Part shown: positions 8,480 to 16,690 of the stretch, one piece after another
How the letters are laid out: each line of letters starts with the position of its first letter
Numbering within the stretch: the first letter of the stretch is position 1
DNA from: JAAYEA01 sp012689325
Lineage (GTDB): Bacteria > Chloroflexota > Anaerolineae > JAAYEA01
Length of the DNA: 64,000 bases
Assembly (NCBI GenBank): GCA_036841525.1
Contig: DAITVZ010000011.1
Span: forward strand, 1-64,000
Reading direction: 5' to 3'
The notes under the pieces: generated by a model
What the model was told of the DNA's origin: nothing
Database searches by the model: none
What the model saw: the letters and a program-made list of their open reading frames with translations, nothing else
Translations under genes and position numbers: made by a program

Positions 8480-10987
8480 CTATGGGGCTGACCGGACTCC
8501 GCCAGCCTCCACCGCTGGGCGGCCACGCCACCGGTTGGAGACGAACTTGGCCAGCTCCACCACCAGCAGCATTCCCAGGGCCACACCGCCGATGAGCGCC
8601 CATTGGGCCAGGTGCAGGTGTTCGATGCCCAGCATGTTGCGAATCGGCGCCACTTGAAAAGCGCCGAACGCCAGGGCCAACCCGGCCACCACCGCCCAGA
8701 TGAGCGGCTTGTTGGCGGACAGCTTGTTGATGTGCAGCAGAGAGCGCCGCAAGCTGCGGTAGGGAAAGATATAGATCATCGAGTTCACGGCAAAGACGCC
8801 AAAGGCCAGAGACTGGGCGCTGCGCAGGTCTTGATGCGTCAGCCAGTAGTGACCGAAAAGCGCCAGGGCCACCACTGCGCTTGCGCCACTGATGATGCCG
8901 ATCAGCGACAGACTCAACCGGTTGAGGATCGGCTCATCCCGCCGTTTGGGCTTCTCGTCCATGATACCCGCTTCCTTGGGCTCGAAGCCGAGGACGATAT
9001 CGGATGGGCCATCACAGATCAGATGAATCCACAGGATCTGAGCCACAGCCAGCGGCGCGGGCCAGCCCAGCACCATGGCGGCGAAAATGGTAAGCACCTC
9101 GGCGAACGAATTGGAGAGCGTGTAGGCCACGACCTTGCGGATATTCTCAAAGATGACACGGCCTTCCTCGATCGCCGCCACCACCGTTCGAAAGTTGTTA
9201 TCCAACAGGATCAGGTCAGCCGTCTCTTTGGCCACATCCGTGGCGCTGCCGACGACCACGCCGATGTTGGACCGCTTCAGCGCAGGGGCATCGTTGACGC
9301 CATCGCCGATCATTGCCACCATCTCGCCGTTGGCTTGCAGCGCCTTGACGATGCGCAGCTTGTCCTGCGGGCGGATACGGGAAAAGACCGCCGTCCGTTC
9401 CACTCGCTGCTTCAGCGCCTCGTCATCCAGCGCGGCCAGTTCTGCGCCCTCCATCACCTGGCTGTCGTCCACTTTGAGGCCAGCCATGGCCGCGATGCGC
9501 ACTGCCGTACGGCGATAGTCCCCGGTGACCATCTTGACGGCAACGCCGGCCCGGTGTGCGATATCAATGGACTCGCGCACCCCCTCACGAATGGGATCCT
9601 CCATGGCCACCAGCCCAACCCAGGTGTATCCGCTCCGCGTTTCCAGCGATGCCGCCTCACGGACCGCCAAGCCCAAGGGGCGCAGCCCCTCGCCAGCCCA
9701 CTGGTCCACTAGACCCAGCACCCGCTGGCGTTGCTCGTCGCTGGCCTGGCACATGCCCAGCACCACCTCCGGCGCGCCCTTGAGATAATCCAGACTCTGC
9801 CCATCTATGCGGTTGGACGTGACCATGAACTTGGCCTCGCTGGTGAACGGCTCCTCCCCCAGGCGCTCGGCTTGCTCGAGCAGACGTTCGGGATCGTCGC
9901 CCAGCTCCTGGCGAGCGAACTCCCACAAGGCCACATCCACGGGCCCATCCAGGTTGTTGCACAGGATCATGGTCTGCACCGCGCGGTCCTGGTCCGCAAA
10001 GTCGTGGTGGGTCACGCGCATGCGCCCTTCGGTGAGGGTGCCCGTCTTGTCGGTGCAGATCACGGTCACCGAGCCAAGGGTCTCCACGGCCAAAAGCTTC
10101 TTCACCAGTCCGTTGCGCTTCAGGATCTTGCGCATGCCCAGCACCAGTACCACCGTCACCGCGATGAGGAGCCCCTCCGGCACTGCGGCGATAGCCAGGA
10201 TGATGGACACGCGCAGCATCTCCACCATGTCGCGACCCGTGATCACACCCACGATATAGATGCCGAGCGTCACGGCGATCACCAGCTTGGTGAGGGACTT
10301 GCTGAACTGCTTCAGGCGTGTCTGCAGCGGCGTCTCCTGCTCTTCCGCCTCGTGCAGGCTAGTGGCGATCTTGCCTAGCTCGGCGTGGATGCCGGTTTCC
10401 GTGACAGCCATCACCCCTCGACCGGTAACAACCGTGGTGCCCATGTACACCGGCTGCTTGGCGGCAGCGTCATCGCTCTTGGTAACTGGCTCGCTTTCAC
10501 CAGTCAGGATAGCCTCGTCGACCGCCAGCTTGGCGCTCTCCAGCAACACGCCATCCGCTGGGATGCGCTCGCCGGCGCCCAGCACCACCAGGTCGCCTGG
10601 CACCAACTCCCAGACTTCCACTTCCTGGCGCTGGCCGTCGCGGATAGCGATGGCTGTGGGCTTGAGTAGGCTCTTCAGGGCGGTATAAGTGCGCTGAGCC
10701 TGGTACTCCTGCACAAAACCCAGCACCGCGTCGATCACGACCACTGCCATAATGATGGCAAAGTCAGTCATCTCGCCCATGATCAGCGAAATGAGCGCAG
10801 CGGCCAAGATGATATACACCAACGGGCTCTTGAACTGCGCCAACAAGATCATCCAAGGGGAGACCCCCTTGGTTGTAGGCAGCTCATTCCTGCCGTGCTG
10901 CTCACGGCGCTCCAGCACTGCGGCGGAGGTCAATCCGCCGCCCTGGTGAGTGGCGACAAACCCCGCAGGCAAACCGTTCTGTCCCAT
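8480..10987 (-). CDS. P2-type cation-transporting ATPase
   Basis: An 835-residue P-type ATPase of the P2 (SERCA/PMCA-like) class. Motifs in order: actuator TGES, PEGL in membrane helix 4, phosphorylation site DKTGTLTE, KGAPE in the nucleotide domain, MVTGD, and GDGVNDAP at the hinge; about ten membrane helices in all. It should export a cation at ATP cost. Helix 6 reads LWIHLICDG, where Ca2+ pumps have LWVNLVTDG, so Ca2+ specificity is not assured; Mn2+ or monovalent ions are possible. GGAGGGG lies 5 nt before ATG 10987; the open frame extends to 11113 but without a start signal. A promoter and a structured leader lie upstream. Confidence 0.9.
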   Translation of the reverse strand: MGQNGLPAGFVATHQGGGLTSAAVLERREQHGRNELPTTKGVSPWMILLAQFKSPLVYIILAAALISLIMGEMTDFAIIMAVVVIDAVLGFVQEYQAQRTYTALKSLLKPTAIAIRDGQRQEVEVWELVPGDLVVLGAGERIPADGVLLESAKLAVDEAILTGESEPVTKSDDAAAKQPVYMGTTVVTGRGVMAVTETGIHAELGKIATSLHEAEEQETPLQTRLKQFSKSLTKLVIAVTLGIYIVGVITGRDMVEMLRVSIILAIAAVPEGLLIAVTVVLVLGMRKILKRNGLVKKLLAVETLGSVTVICTDKTGTLTEGRMRVTHHDFADQDRAVQTMILCNNLDGPVDVALWEFARQELGDDPERLLEQAERLGEEPFTSEAKFMVTSNRIDGQSLDYLKGAPEVVLGMCQASDEQRQRVLGLVDQWAGEGLRPLGLAVREAASLETRSGYTWVGLVAMEDPIREGVRESIDIAHRAGVAVKMVTGDYRRTAVRIAAMAGLKVDDSQVMEGAELAALDDEALKQRVERTAVFSRIRPQDKLRIVKALQANGEMVAMIGDGVNDAPALKRSNIGVVVGSATDVAKETADLILLDNNFRTVVAAIEEGRVIFENIRKVVAYTLSNSFAEVLTIFAAMVLGWPAPLAVAQILWIHLICDGPSDIVLGFEPKEAGIMDEKPKRRDEPILNRLSLSLIGIISGASAVVALALFGHYWLTHQDLRSAQSLAFGVFAVNSMIYIFPYRSLRRSLLHINKLSANKPLIWAVVAGLALAFGAFQVAPIRNMLGIEHLHLAQWALIGGVALGMLLVVELAKFVSNRWRGRPAVEAGGVRSAP

Positions 10988-11074
10988 GGATACCCCTCCA
11001 TCATATAGATCGTGGTGGCGGAGCATTCCCTGCGCCTGGCCGCGCCCCATGGGCAGCGTCCAGGTAGCAGCTCC

Positions 11075-11160
11075 TAAACAAAAAAGGTATTGGGACGGGC
11101 TAACGTCGGGCAACTTGCGGGTCTGTCCGGCGCTAGCCTGATCCCAATACCTTTTCGACT
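11075..11160 (-). ncRNA. nested-hairpin leader RNA or small RNA upstream of the ATPase
   Basis: Within the 332-nt gene-free stretch 10988-11319, the minus strand transcribes an outer 14-bp perfect stem (11155-11142 with 11095-11082) enclosing an inner 8-bp stem (GGCTAGCG / CGTTAGCC, one G-U pair). A U-rich run, TTTTTTGTTT, follows directly, as in an intrinsic terminator. The transcript start predicted from the promoter at 11195-11167 is only about 5 nt before the hairpin. It could be an attenuator or riboswitch expression platform for the ATPase, or an independent RNA of about 85 nt. I could not match it to a known family; it lacks the GGGGAGUAG core I would expect of yybP-ykoY. The rest of the stretch (11196-11319) holds only short inverted repeats. 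Confidence 0.55.
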
Positions 11161-11166
11161 GAACAG

Positions 11167-11195
11167 ATTATACCTAATCGCCGCTTCTGAGTCAA
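11167..11195 (-). promoter_or_regulatory. strong promoter driving the hairpin RNA and ATPase
   Basis: Minus strand TTGACT (11195-11190), exactly 17 nt, TATAAT (11172-11167). This is one of the best sigma-70-like matches in the window; the predicted start is near 11160. Confidence 0.7.
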
Positions 11196-11319
11196 ATCGT
11201 GACGATGCCCAACACCCCCGTGCTGGTTTGACCCGCCCTCGATCTATCCTCGGAGGATGCCATCTCGCTCCCGTTCCTCGGGCTGCCGCGCGTGGCGGCG
11301 GCCTACGCTTCCAGCCCTC

Positions 11320-11973
11320 TCATTTGACCTGCTGCGGGAGGGCCTGGCGCAGCAACCGCCTGGCGTCGTTCAGGCTGGTGCTGCCCAGGAGGTACTTTTG
11401 CTTGCCGTTGGCTCCCTCGATGACCATGCGGCGCTCGACCTTGCCCGACTCGTCGTCCTCGCTCTCGCTCAGGCTGATCTTTTTGATCTCCCCCACCGTG
11501 ATGGCAAAGCTGCCCGGATACTCGGCCAGTATCTCGTCGCCGGTCTTGCCCTCGTAGCGCCGGATGAGCGACTGCACCCAGCCCATCTGCGCCGCCCACT
11601 GCCCCATGAACCCCGCGCCTTTCGCCTTGGCCTCGTCACGAGCGGCCGCCACCATCTCTTTCATGAGCTGGGTCGTCACCAAGGCAAAGATCAGCCGCTT
11701 GGGGGTGATGATCACGCTATAGTTCTCGTAGCTCAGGCCCATGAACCCCTTGCGCCGCTGCACGTTGGGCATGATGCCGAGGATCGGCTCGCTCGGGGCG
11801 GCCGCGGGCCGCGCTGGCTCGCCGACGGGCGGCCGTCCGACGGGCTCGGGCGCAGGTTGCCGCCCTGGCGCCGCTGGGATGGGCTCGACCGCATTTCCGC
11901 AGCGACCGCAGAACCGCGCGCCAGAGGGAAGTGGGGTGCCACATTGGGTGCAGAACTCGGGTGTTGAGCTCAC
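11320..11973 (-). CDS. zinc-ribbon hypothetical protein
   Basis: A 217-residue protein. Its N-terminus is a zinc ribbon (CTQCG then CGRCG, residues about 8-27), followed by a Pro/Ala-rich linker (about 30-65) and a globular domain of about 145 residues with mixed beta strands (MGLSYENYSVIITPKRLIF). The globular part looks like a PH-like or nucleotide-binding fold, but I cannot name it. Start is GTG 11973, with AAGGAG 7 nt before it; the longer in-frame ORF to 12324 would run through the divergent promoters. Probably cytoplasmic, with zinc held by four cysteines. Its position next to metal transporters is suggestive only. Confidence 0.7.
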   Translation of the reverse strand: MSSTPEFCTQCGTPLPSGARFCGRCGNAVEPIPAAPGRQPAPEPVGRPPVGEPARPAAAPSEPILGIMPNVQRRKGFMGLSYENYSVIITPKRLIFALVTTQLMKEMVAAARDEAKAKGAGFMGQWAAQMGWVQSLIRRYEGKTGDEILAEYPGSFAITVGEIKKISLSESEDDESGKVERRMVIEGANGKQKYLLGSTSLNDARRLLRQALPQQVK

Positions 11974-12027
11974 GTTCGGCTCCTTTTTGGGGTGTGATCG
12001 GTATCCAGCGCTCCGTCTGGTGGCCGG

Positions 12028-12056
12028 ATTATCCCACAGGCGCCGCGCAGGCGCAA
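12028..12056 (-). promoter_or_regulatory. promoter for the zinc-ribbon protein
   Basis: Minus strand TTGCGC (12056-12051), 17-nt spacer, GATAAT (12033-12028). It is divergent from the CDF promoter, with 29 nt between the two -35 boxes. Confidence 0.45.
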
Positions 12057-12085
12057 ATGGCGAAACCAAGCCCTCCGCGCCGCAG

Positions 12086-12113
12086 TTGACAAGTGGCCAA
12101 AACGGCCTATCAT
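12086..12113 (+). promoter_or_regulatory. promoter for the CDF transporter
   Basis: TTGACA (12086-12091), 16-nt spacer, TATCAT (12108-12113). It is followed by a leader of about 45 nt to ATG 12167. Confidence 0.55.
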
Positions 12114-12166
12114 TGGGGGATTGGGAGGCGCAGCCGTTCAACTCTCCTCCCAAGATGGAGAAGACC

Positions 12167-13555
12167 ATGGAGACAGTTCGCGGCATCAGGCGCGTGCTAT
12201 GGGTCACGATGGGTCTCAACGTGGTGGCCACGGTGGCCAAACTGGTGATCGGATTCCTCACCGGCTCCCTGGCGCTCATCGCCGACGGCTTTGACTCGGT
12301 GTTCGACTCGCTCTCCAACGTCATCGGCCTGGTGGGCGTCCAGGTGGCCGCCCGGCCCGCTGACGAGGACCATCCCTACGGCCACCGCAAGGCCGAGACC
12401 CTCACGGCGCTGATCATCGCCACGCTGCTATTCATCACGGCCTGGGAGCTGGGCAAGAGCGCCATCGAGCGGCTCCGCGATCCCTCCCTCATCGAGACCG
12501 AGGTGAATCTCCTCAGCTTTGGCGCCTTGTTCGTCAGCGTCGCCATCCACACCCTGGTGGTCTGGTACGAGCTGCGCGAGGGCCGCCGCCTGGGCAGCGA
12601 CGTGCTGGTCGCCGACGCGCTGCACACCCGCGCCGACATCTTTGTCTCGCTCGCGGTGGCCGCCGGGCTGATCGCCGTCCACCTTGGCTTCCCCCTGGCC
12701 GACCCCATTTTGGCCCTGGTGATCGCGGTGGTCATCGTCAAGATCGGCATCGACATCATCCGCGAGAGCTCCCCCACGCTCATGGACCACGTCACCTTGC
12801 CCCCCGCGGAGGTGCTCAATACCGCCCTCTCCGTCCCCGGCGTGGTCTCTGGCCACCAGGCGCGCAGCCGCGGGCATGATGGCTCCATCTATGCCGACCT
12901 GCACATCCGGGTGGACCCCGGCATGAGCACCGCCCAAGCCCATGCCATCGCCCACGAGGTGCAGCGCCGGCTCCGCGATAGCCACCCCGACATCCAGGAC
13001 GTGACCATTCACGTCGAGCCAGCGGAAGACGCGGCGCGCTCCCGCCGCGAGGCCATCGAGGTGCACTTGCGGCGGCTGGCCGATGGGCTCGCACTGAGCA
13101 TCCACGATCTTTGGGCTCACACCATGAATGACAAGTACTATGTCGAAATCGACCTGGAGACGGATGGGGCGCTCTCGCTCCAGCAGGCCCACGGCCTCGC
13201 CTCGTCCTTCGAGACGCGCGCGCTCGCCGAGATCCCCGACCTGGCCGAACTGACCACGCACATCGAGCCGCGCGGTCAGTTGATGGAGGCGGTGGACCTG
13301 GACGTTGAACAGGGGCGCATTGCCGCGACGGTGCGGCAAGTGGTCAATGCGACCACCGGCGGGGACACCTGCCACCAGCTCCAGGTCCACCGTGGCGCGG
13401 CGGGCTGGGCGGTCTCGTTCCACTGCCGCCTCCCTGGCGATACGCCGCTCTCTCAGGCTCACAGCTTTAGCACACGGTTGGAGTCGGACCTGCGCGCTCG
13501 GGTACCCGGCCTGGAACGGGTCCTGATTCACACCGAGCCGCGCCAGGGCCAATAG
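12167..13555 (+). CDS. cation diffusion facilitator with three C-terminal repeats
   Basis: A 462-residue CDF-family metal/proton antiporter. Six membrane helices span about residues 10-210; the transport site reads DxxxD in helix 2 (DSVFD) and HxxxD in helix 5 (HTRAD), the FieF-like pattern for Fe2+/Zn2+/Mn2+. The cytoplasmic part is about three times the usual size: three copies of a dimerization-type domain, each ending in a version of AH..(20)..P..(6)..HxEP, near residues 230-287, 290-370 and 380-460. ATG 12167 has GGAG 6 nt before it; ATG 12155 is an alternative. It probably exports a divalent metal, alongside the P-type ATPase. Confidence 0.9.
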   Translation: METVRGIRRVLWVTMGLNVVATVAKLVIGFLTGSLALIADGFDSVFDSLSNVIGLVGVQVAARPADEDHPYGHRKAETLTALIIATLLFITAWELGKSAIERLRDPSLIETEVNLLSFGALFVSVAIHTLVVWYELREGRRLGSDVLVADALHTRADIFVSLAVAAGLIAVHLGFPLADPILALVIAVVIVKIGIDIIRESSPTLMDHVTLPPAEVLNTALSVPGVVSGHQARSRGHDGSIYADLHIRVDPGMSTAQAHAIAHEVQRRLRDSHPDIQDVTIHVEPAEDAARSRREAIEVHLRRLADGLALSIHDLWAHTMNDKYYVEIDLETDGALSLQQAHGLASSFETRALAEIPDLAELTTHIEPRGQLMEAVDLDVEQGRIAATVRQVVNATTGGDTCHQLQVHRGAAGWAVSFHCRLPGDTPLSQAHSFSTRLESDLRARVPGLERVLIHTEPRQGQ

Positions 13556-13575
13556 TCGAAGGAAGGGGGCTGCCC

Positions 13576-14625
13576 ATGTCTGTGCGCATCGCTCAGATCG
13601 GCGTGGATCACCCCCACGCCGCCGGATACCGTGACACGCTGCTCGGCATGCCCGAGGTCGAGCTGGTGGCCTGCTGCGACGCGGACCCCGTCGCGGCCCG
13701 CGAGCTGCTCCAGCCCGAGCTTCGGGGCTTGCCCATCTACCGCAGCCTGCCGGCGCTCTTGCGCGAGGCGCGCCCAGAGGCAGTGCTGATCACCCTGCCG
13801 AACGCCGCCACCCCCGACGCGATCATCCAGGCGGCCCAGGGCGGGATCCACGTCTACGCCGAAAAGCCCTGCGCGCGCACCGCCGCCGGGTTTCTCCCCG
13901 CGCTGGAGGCCGTGCGCCAGGCCGGGGTCCAGTTCGCCACCGGCTACCTCAGGCGCTGCTCCCCCATCGGTCAGGCCATCCGCCAGATCGTGGAGCAGGG
14001 GCTATTGGGTCGCCTTGTCTCGGTGGAGGCGCGCTGGATCACCACCAGCGTGCAGGCCCGCAACCCTCAGCACTTCCTCTTCGACGAGGCCCAGAGCGGC
14101 GGCGGCATCCTCCACTGGCTGGGCTGTCACTGGCTCGACTTTATGCGCTGGGCCAGCGGCGCCGAGGTGACCGAGGTCTCGGCGATCCTGGATACCCTCA
14201 GCGGCGCCCCCATCGAGGTGGAAGACATGGCCGCGGTGGCGCTCCGCTACGATGACGGCATGATCGGCAGCCTCCACTGCGGCTACGTCACCGACAAGTC
14301 CACCACCCAGCTCTTCTTTGGGCTGCGCGGGACGCTGGGCTGGCTGGAGTGGCAGCGCATGGACGATGGCTTTACCGCCCACAGCGCCCACCCCGCTTGG
14401 CACACCGCGCCCACGCGCACCTTCCACTTTGAGCCAGAGCCAACGAAGGGATACCTGGGCGCCACCGGCGTCGCGGCGCTGCGGAGCTTTATCGCCTCCT
14501 TCCGCGAGGGCGCCGCGCCGTGGTTCCAGGCCGACGAGGCGCTTCGCATCCTGGAGGTGCTGGACGCCGCGCACGAGTCCTCTCGCACGGGGCAGCGGAT
14601 CGCCATCCCGGCCGGCCCGCGTTAG
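13576..14625 (+). CDS. Gfo/Idh/MocA-family oxidoreductase
   Basis: A 349-residue NAD(P)-dependent oxidoreductase. An N-terminal Rossmann fold (IAQIGVDHPHAAGY, residues 4-17) leads to the family motif AEKPCA near 95 with its catalytic lysine, then a C-terminal alpha/beta domain containing GGGILHWLGCHWLDF near 176-190. It probably oxidises or epimerises a sugar or cyclitol; specificity cannot be read. It follows the CDF gene by 20 nt, with an AAGGGGG site before ATG 13576, but a shared function with metal export is unlikely. Two paralogues lie at 50862 and 60506. Confidence 0.85.
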   Translation: MSVRIAQIGVDHPHAAGYRDTLLGMPEVELVACCDADPVAARELLQPELRGLPIYRSLPALLREARPEAVLITLPNAATPDAIIQAAQGGIHVYAEKPCARTAAGFLPALEAVRQAGVQFATGYLRRCSPIGQAIRQIVEQGLLGRLVSVEARWITTSVQARNPQHFLFDEAQSGGGILHWLGCHWLDFMRWASGAEVTEVSAILDTLSGAPIEVEDMAAVALRYDDGMIGSLHCGYVTDKSTTQLFFGLRGTLGWLEWQRMDDGFTAHSAHPAWHTAPTRTFHFEPEPTKGYLGATGVAALRSFIASFREGAAPWFQADEALRILEVLDAAHESSRTGQRIAIPAGPR

Positions 14626-14720
14626 CTCACCGCGGCCACGCAATTTGCCAGACAAGGCTTTTGGTGCTTTACTAGGGGCGCAGTTGTTTGTTCCTAAGCT
14701 ATCGCTCAAGGGGGTTGGAG

Positions 14721-15263
14721 ATGGCAGGTGAGTTTGGTTATGTAACATCGCTCTTGGGGCTGGTCGCGCTGATTTTCGCCTGGGATAGCCTGGAAATCCT
14801 GCGAACCAGACGAGCGGAGCTGGTCCAGGCCGTGGGGGGCAAGGTGCTGACTGGCCTGGCCCTGGGCCTGATGGTCTTTGGCGCGGTGGGGATGCTCGTA
14901 TCGGTGGTGTTTGCCGCCACCGGCAACGGCGAGATGCTGCTGCGACTCAGCCACGGGCTGCTGGATGTGGCGCTGTGGCAGGTCGTCCTGCTGCACCTCG
15001 TGATCCTCGCCCTGTTCATCCGCATGAAGTGGAAGCCGCTGCCGGGACCGTTCGTGGCCCTCCTCGGCGCGATCCCCTTCGCCATCCACCTGCTTTCCTT
15101 CGAGAGCTTTGGCTCCATCATGGACGGGACCAGTTGGATCGCGCCGCTACTGGGCGCCCTGGCCACCCTGATCGTCTGCTACGCCGTCCTGCGGCCCGCC
15201 TGGGAACGACTGCGCGGAAAAGGGCCCGCAGCGGCCGATGCGCCGGAGGGCGCTCAGGGCTAG
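14721..15263 (+). CDS. integral membrane protein, unknown function
   Basis: A 180-residue protein with about five hydrophobic segments (around residues 8-25, 40-66, 80-104, 112-128 and 135-158) and a short polar, Ala/Gly-rich tail. I do not recognise a family or catalytic motif. ATG 14721 follows GGGGGTTGGAG; the frame extends to 14688 but has no ribosome site there. It sits between an oxidoreductase and a peptidase-fold gene on the same strand, with gaps of 95 and 33 nt. Confidence 0.65.
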   Translation: MAGEFGYVTSLLGLVALIFAWDSLEILRTRRAELVQAVGGKVLTGLALGLMVFGAVGMLVSVVFAATGNGEMLLRLSHGLLDVALWQVVLLHLVILALFIRMKWKPLPGPFVALLGAIPFAIHLLSFESFGSIMDGTSWIAPLLGALATLIVCYAVLRPAWERLRGKGPAAADAPEGAQG

Positions 15264-15296
15264 CCCTTTGACCACACATCTTCTGGGAGGCACGCC

Positions 15297-16394
15297 ATGA
15301 GCATCGCAGAAGTACAGACCAAAGAGGACCGCGTCCGCGCCATGATGGCCGCCAAGGGACTGGACGCCCTCCTCGTCCGCGGCGTGAGCAACTTTGCCTG
15401 GCTCACCGACGGCGCGTCCAATTTCGTCAGCGTCAACGCCGCGGATGGCAATTCCTGGCTGCTTTTCACGCCCACGGCCAAGACCGTGATCTGCAACAAC
15501 ATCGAGGCAACCCGCTTGCGAGCGGAGGAAGGGCTGGAGGCCCAGGGCTGCCAGATCGAGGCGGTCCCCTGGCACGTCGCCGAGGACACCGTCGCGCGGC
15601 TCACCCCGGGCATGCGGTTGGGCGTCGATGGCTTCTACCCCAACGCCCTCAACGTCTCCGCCGACCTGGCCGCCTGGCGCATGCTGCTGCTCAAGGGCGA
15701 GCGCGAGCGGCTGCGCGAGATCGCCGCCAAGGCAGGCGAGGCGATCCAGGCCGCCGCGCTCCAGGCCCATCCCGGGATGTCCGAGTACGAGATCGCTGGC
15801 GCGCTCGCCAAGGAGGTCCTCTCCCGTGGGATGACGCCCATCGTCAACCTGGTGGGGGTGGATGAGCGCATCTGGCAGCACCGCCACCCCCTGGCCACGG
15901 CCAAGGTGATGCAGCGCTACGCCATGCTGGCGCTGGGCGCCCGCTGCCGCGGCCTGGTCGCCGCCGTCTCCCGGCTGATCCATTATGGCCCGCTGCCGGA
16001 GGAGGTCAGCCACCGGCAAGAGGCCGTCGCCCGGGTGGACGCTACCCTCATCGCGGCCACCCGCCCCGGCGCCAAGGTCAGCGACGTCTTCCGCCGCGCC
16101 CAGGAGGCCTATGCCGCCGTGGGCTTTCCCGAGGAGTGGCAGTTCCACCACCAGGGCGGGGCCATCGGCTACGAGGCGCGCGAATACCGCGGCACGCCCA
16201 CCTCGGCGCAGATCGTGCAGATGGGCCAGGCCTTCGCCTGGAACCCGTCCATCGCCGGCGCCAAGTCGGAGGATACCATCCTGGTGGAGGAGCACGGCAA
16301 CGAGATCATCACCGCCGTGGGCGATTGGCCGACCATCGCCGTCGAGGTGGATGGACAGGTGATTCACCGCCCGGCAATCAAGGTCGTGGCCTGA
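15297..16394 (+). CDS. creatinase/M24 pita-bread-fold protein lacking metal ligands
   Basis: A 365-residue protein with the two-domain layout of Xaa-Pro aminopeptidases and creatinases: an N-terminal creatinase-like domain (residues 1-130) and a C-terminal pita-bread domain. Active M24 peptidases use Asp, Asp, His, Glu, Glu. Here the two aspartates are missing from the LGARCRGLVAAV segment, a histidine remains in HHQGGAIG near 283, and the first glutamate position reads WNPSIAG. It is therefore more like metal-free creatinase, an amidinohydrolase, or is non-catalytic. GGGAGG precedes ATG 15297, and a terminator follows the stop. Confidence 0.75.
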   Translation: MSIAEVQTKEDRVRAMMAAKGLDALLVRGVSNFAWLTDGASNFVSVNAADGNSWLLFTPTAKTVICNNIEATRLRAEEGLEAQGCQIEAVPWHVAEDTVARLTPGMRLGVDGFYPNALNVSADLAAWRMLLLKGERERLREIAAKAGEAIQAAALQAHPGMSEYEIAGALAKEVLSRGMTPIVNLVGVDERIWQHRHPLATAKVMQRYAMLALGARCRGLVAAVSRLIHYGPLPEEVSHRQEAVARVDATLIAATRPGAKVSDVFRRAQEAYAAVGFPEEWQFHHQGGAIGYEAREYRGTPTSAQIVQMGQAFAWNPSIAGAKSEDTILVEEHGNEIITAVGDWPTIAVEVDGQVIHRPAIKVVA

Positions 16395-16424
16395 GCCCCA
16401 ACCCGCCATTTGCTGGCGAAACGA

Positions 16425-16457
16425 ACGGGCCAAGCAGTCTCGAACTGCTTGGCCCGT
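16425..16457. terminator. bidirectional hairpin terminator
   Basis: Perfect 14-bp stem (16425-16438 with 16444-16457), 5-nt loop, no T-tract. It lies between convergent genes ending at 16394 (+) and 16494 (-). Confidence 0.7.
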
Positions 16458-16493
16458 CATTCATGTCCTCAGGAACCACCAAAGCCGGTACGC

Positions 16494-16679
16494 CTACCCT
16501 CCCAGCGCGTCGCCGATCAGCAGCCCCAAGAGCGCGACGATCAACCCCAGGTGAAGCAGCAGCTCCGAGCGGACCAGCCAGCTCCCCGGCCAGGCCAGGT
16601 GCACCACCAGGCTGGCCGCCAGCAGCATCACGCCCAACAGCACCGGCACACCTCGGTACCTGGCCAGCTTTTCGATCAT
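16494..16679 (-). CDS. small membrane protein (61 aa)
   Basis: A 61-residue protein with two hydrophobic helices (about residues 11-29 and 39-56) joined by a short polar turn. GGGGAGGGG lies just before ATG 16679. It starts 11 nt after the enolase-superfamily gene ends, so it closes the minus-strand operon that begins with the GH116 gene. No family is recognised; it may be a membrane accessory protein. A hairpin beyond its stop ends the transcript. Confidence 0.65.
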   Translation of the reverse strand: MIEKLARYRGVPVLLGVMLLAASLVVHLAWPGSWLVRSELLLHLGLIVALLGLLIGDALGG

Positions 16680-16690
16680 GGGCCCCTCCC

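Noticed and set aside
11081..11155. Miniature inverted-repeat element (MITE)
   Set aside because: The termini are inverted, but no target-site duplication flanks them and no second copy is in the window; a promoter-linked hairpin explains it better.
11075..11160. yybP-ykoY manganese riboswitch
   Set aside because: The position ahead of a P-type ATPase fits, but the GGGGAGUAG core I would expect is not seen, so I left the RNA unnamed.
11246..11258. ATCCTCGGAGGAT palindrome after the zinc-ribbon gene
   Set aside because: Only 6 bp with one central base and no T-tract; too weak to call a terminator.
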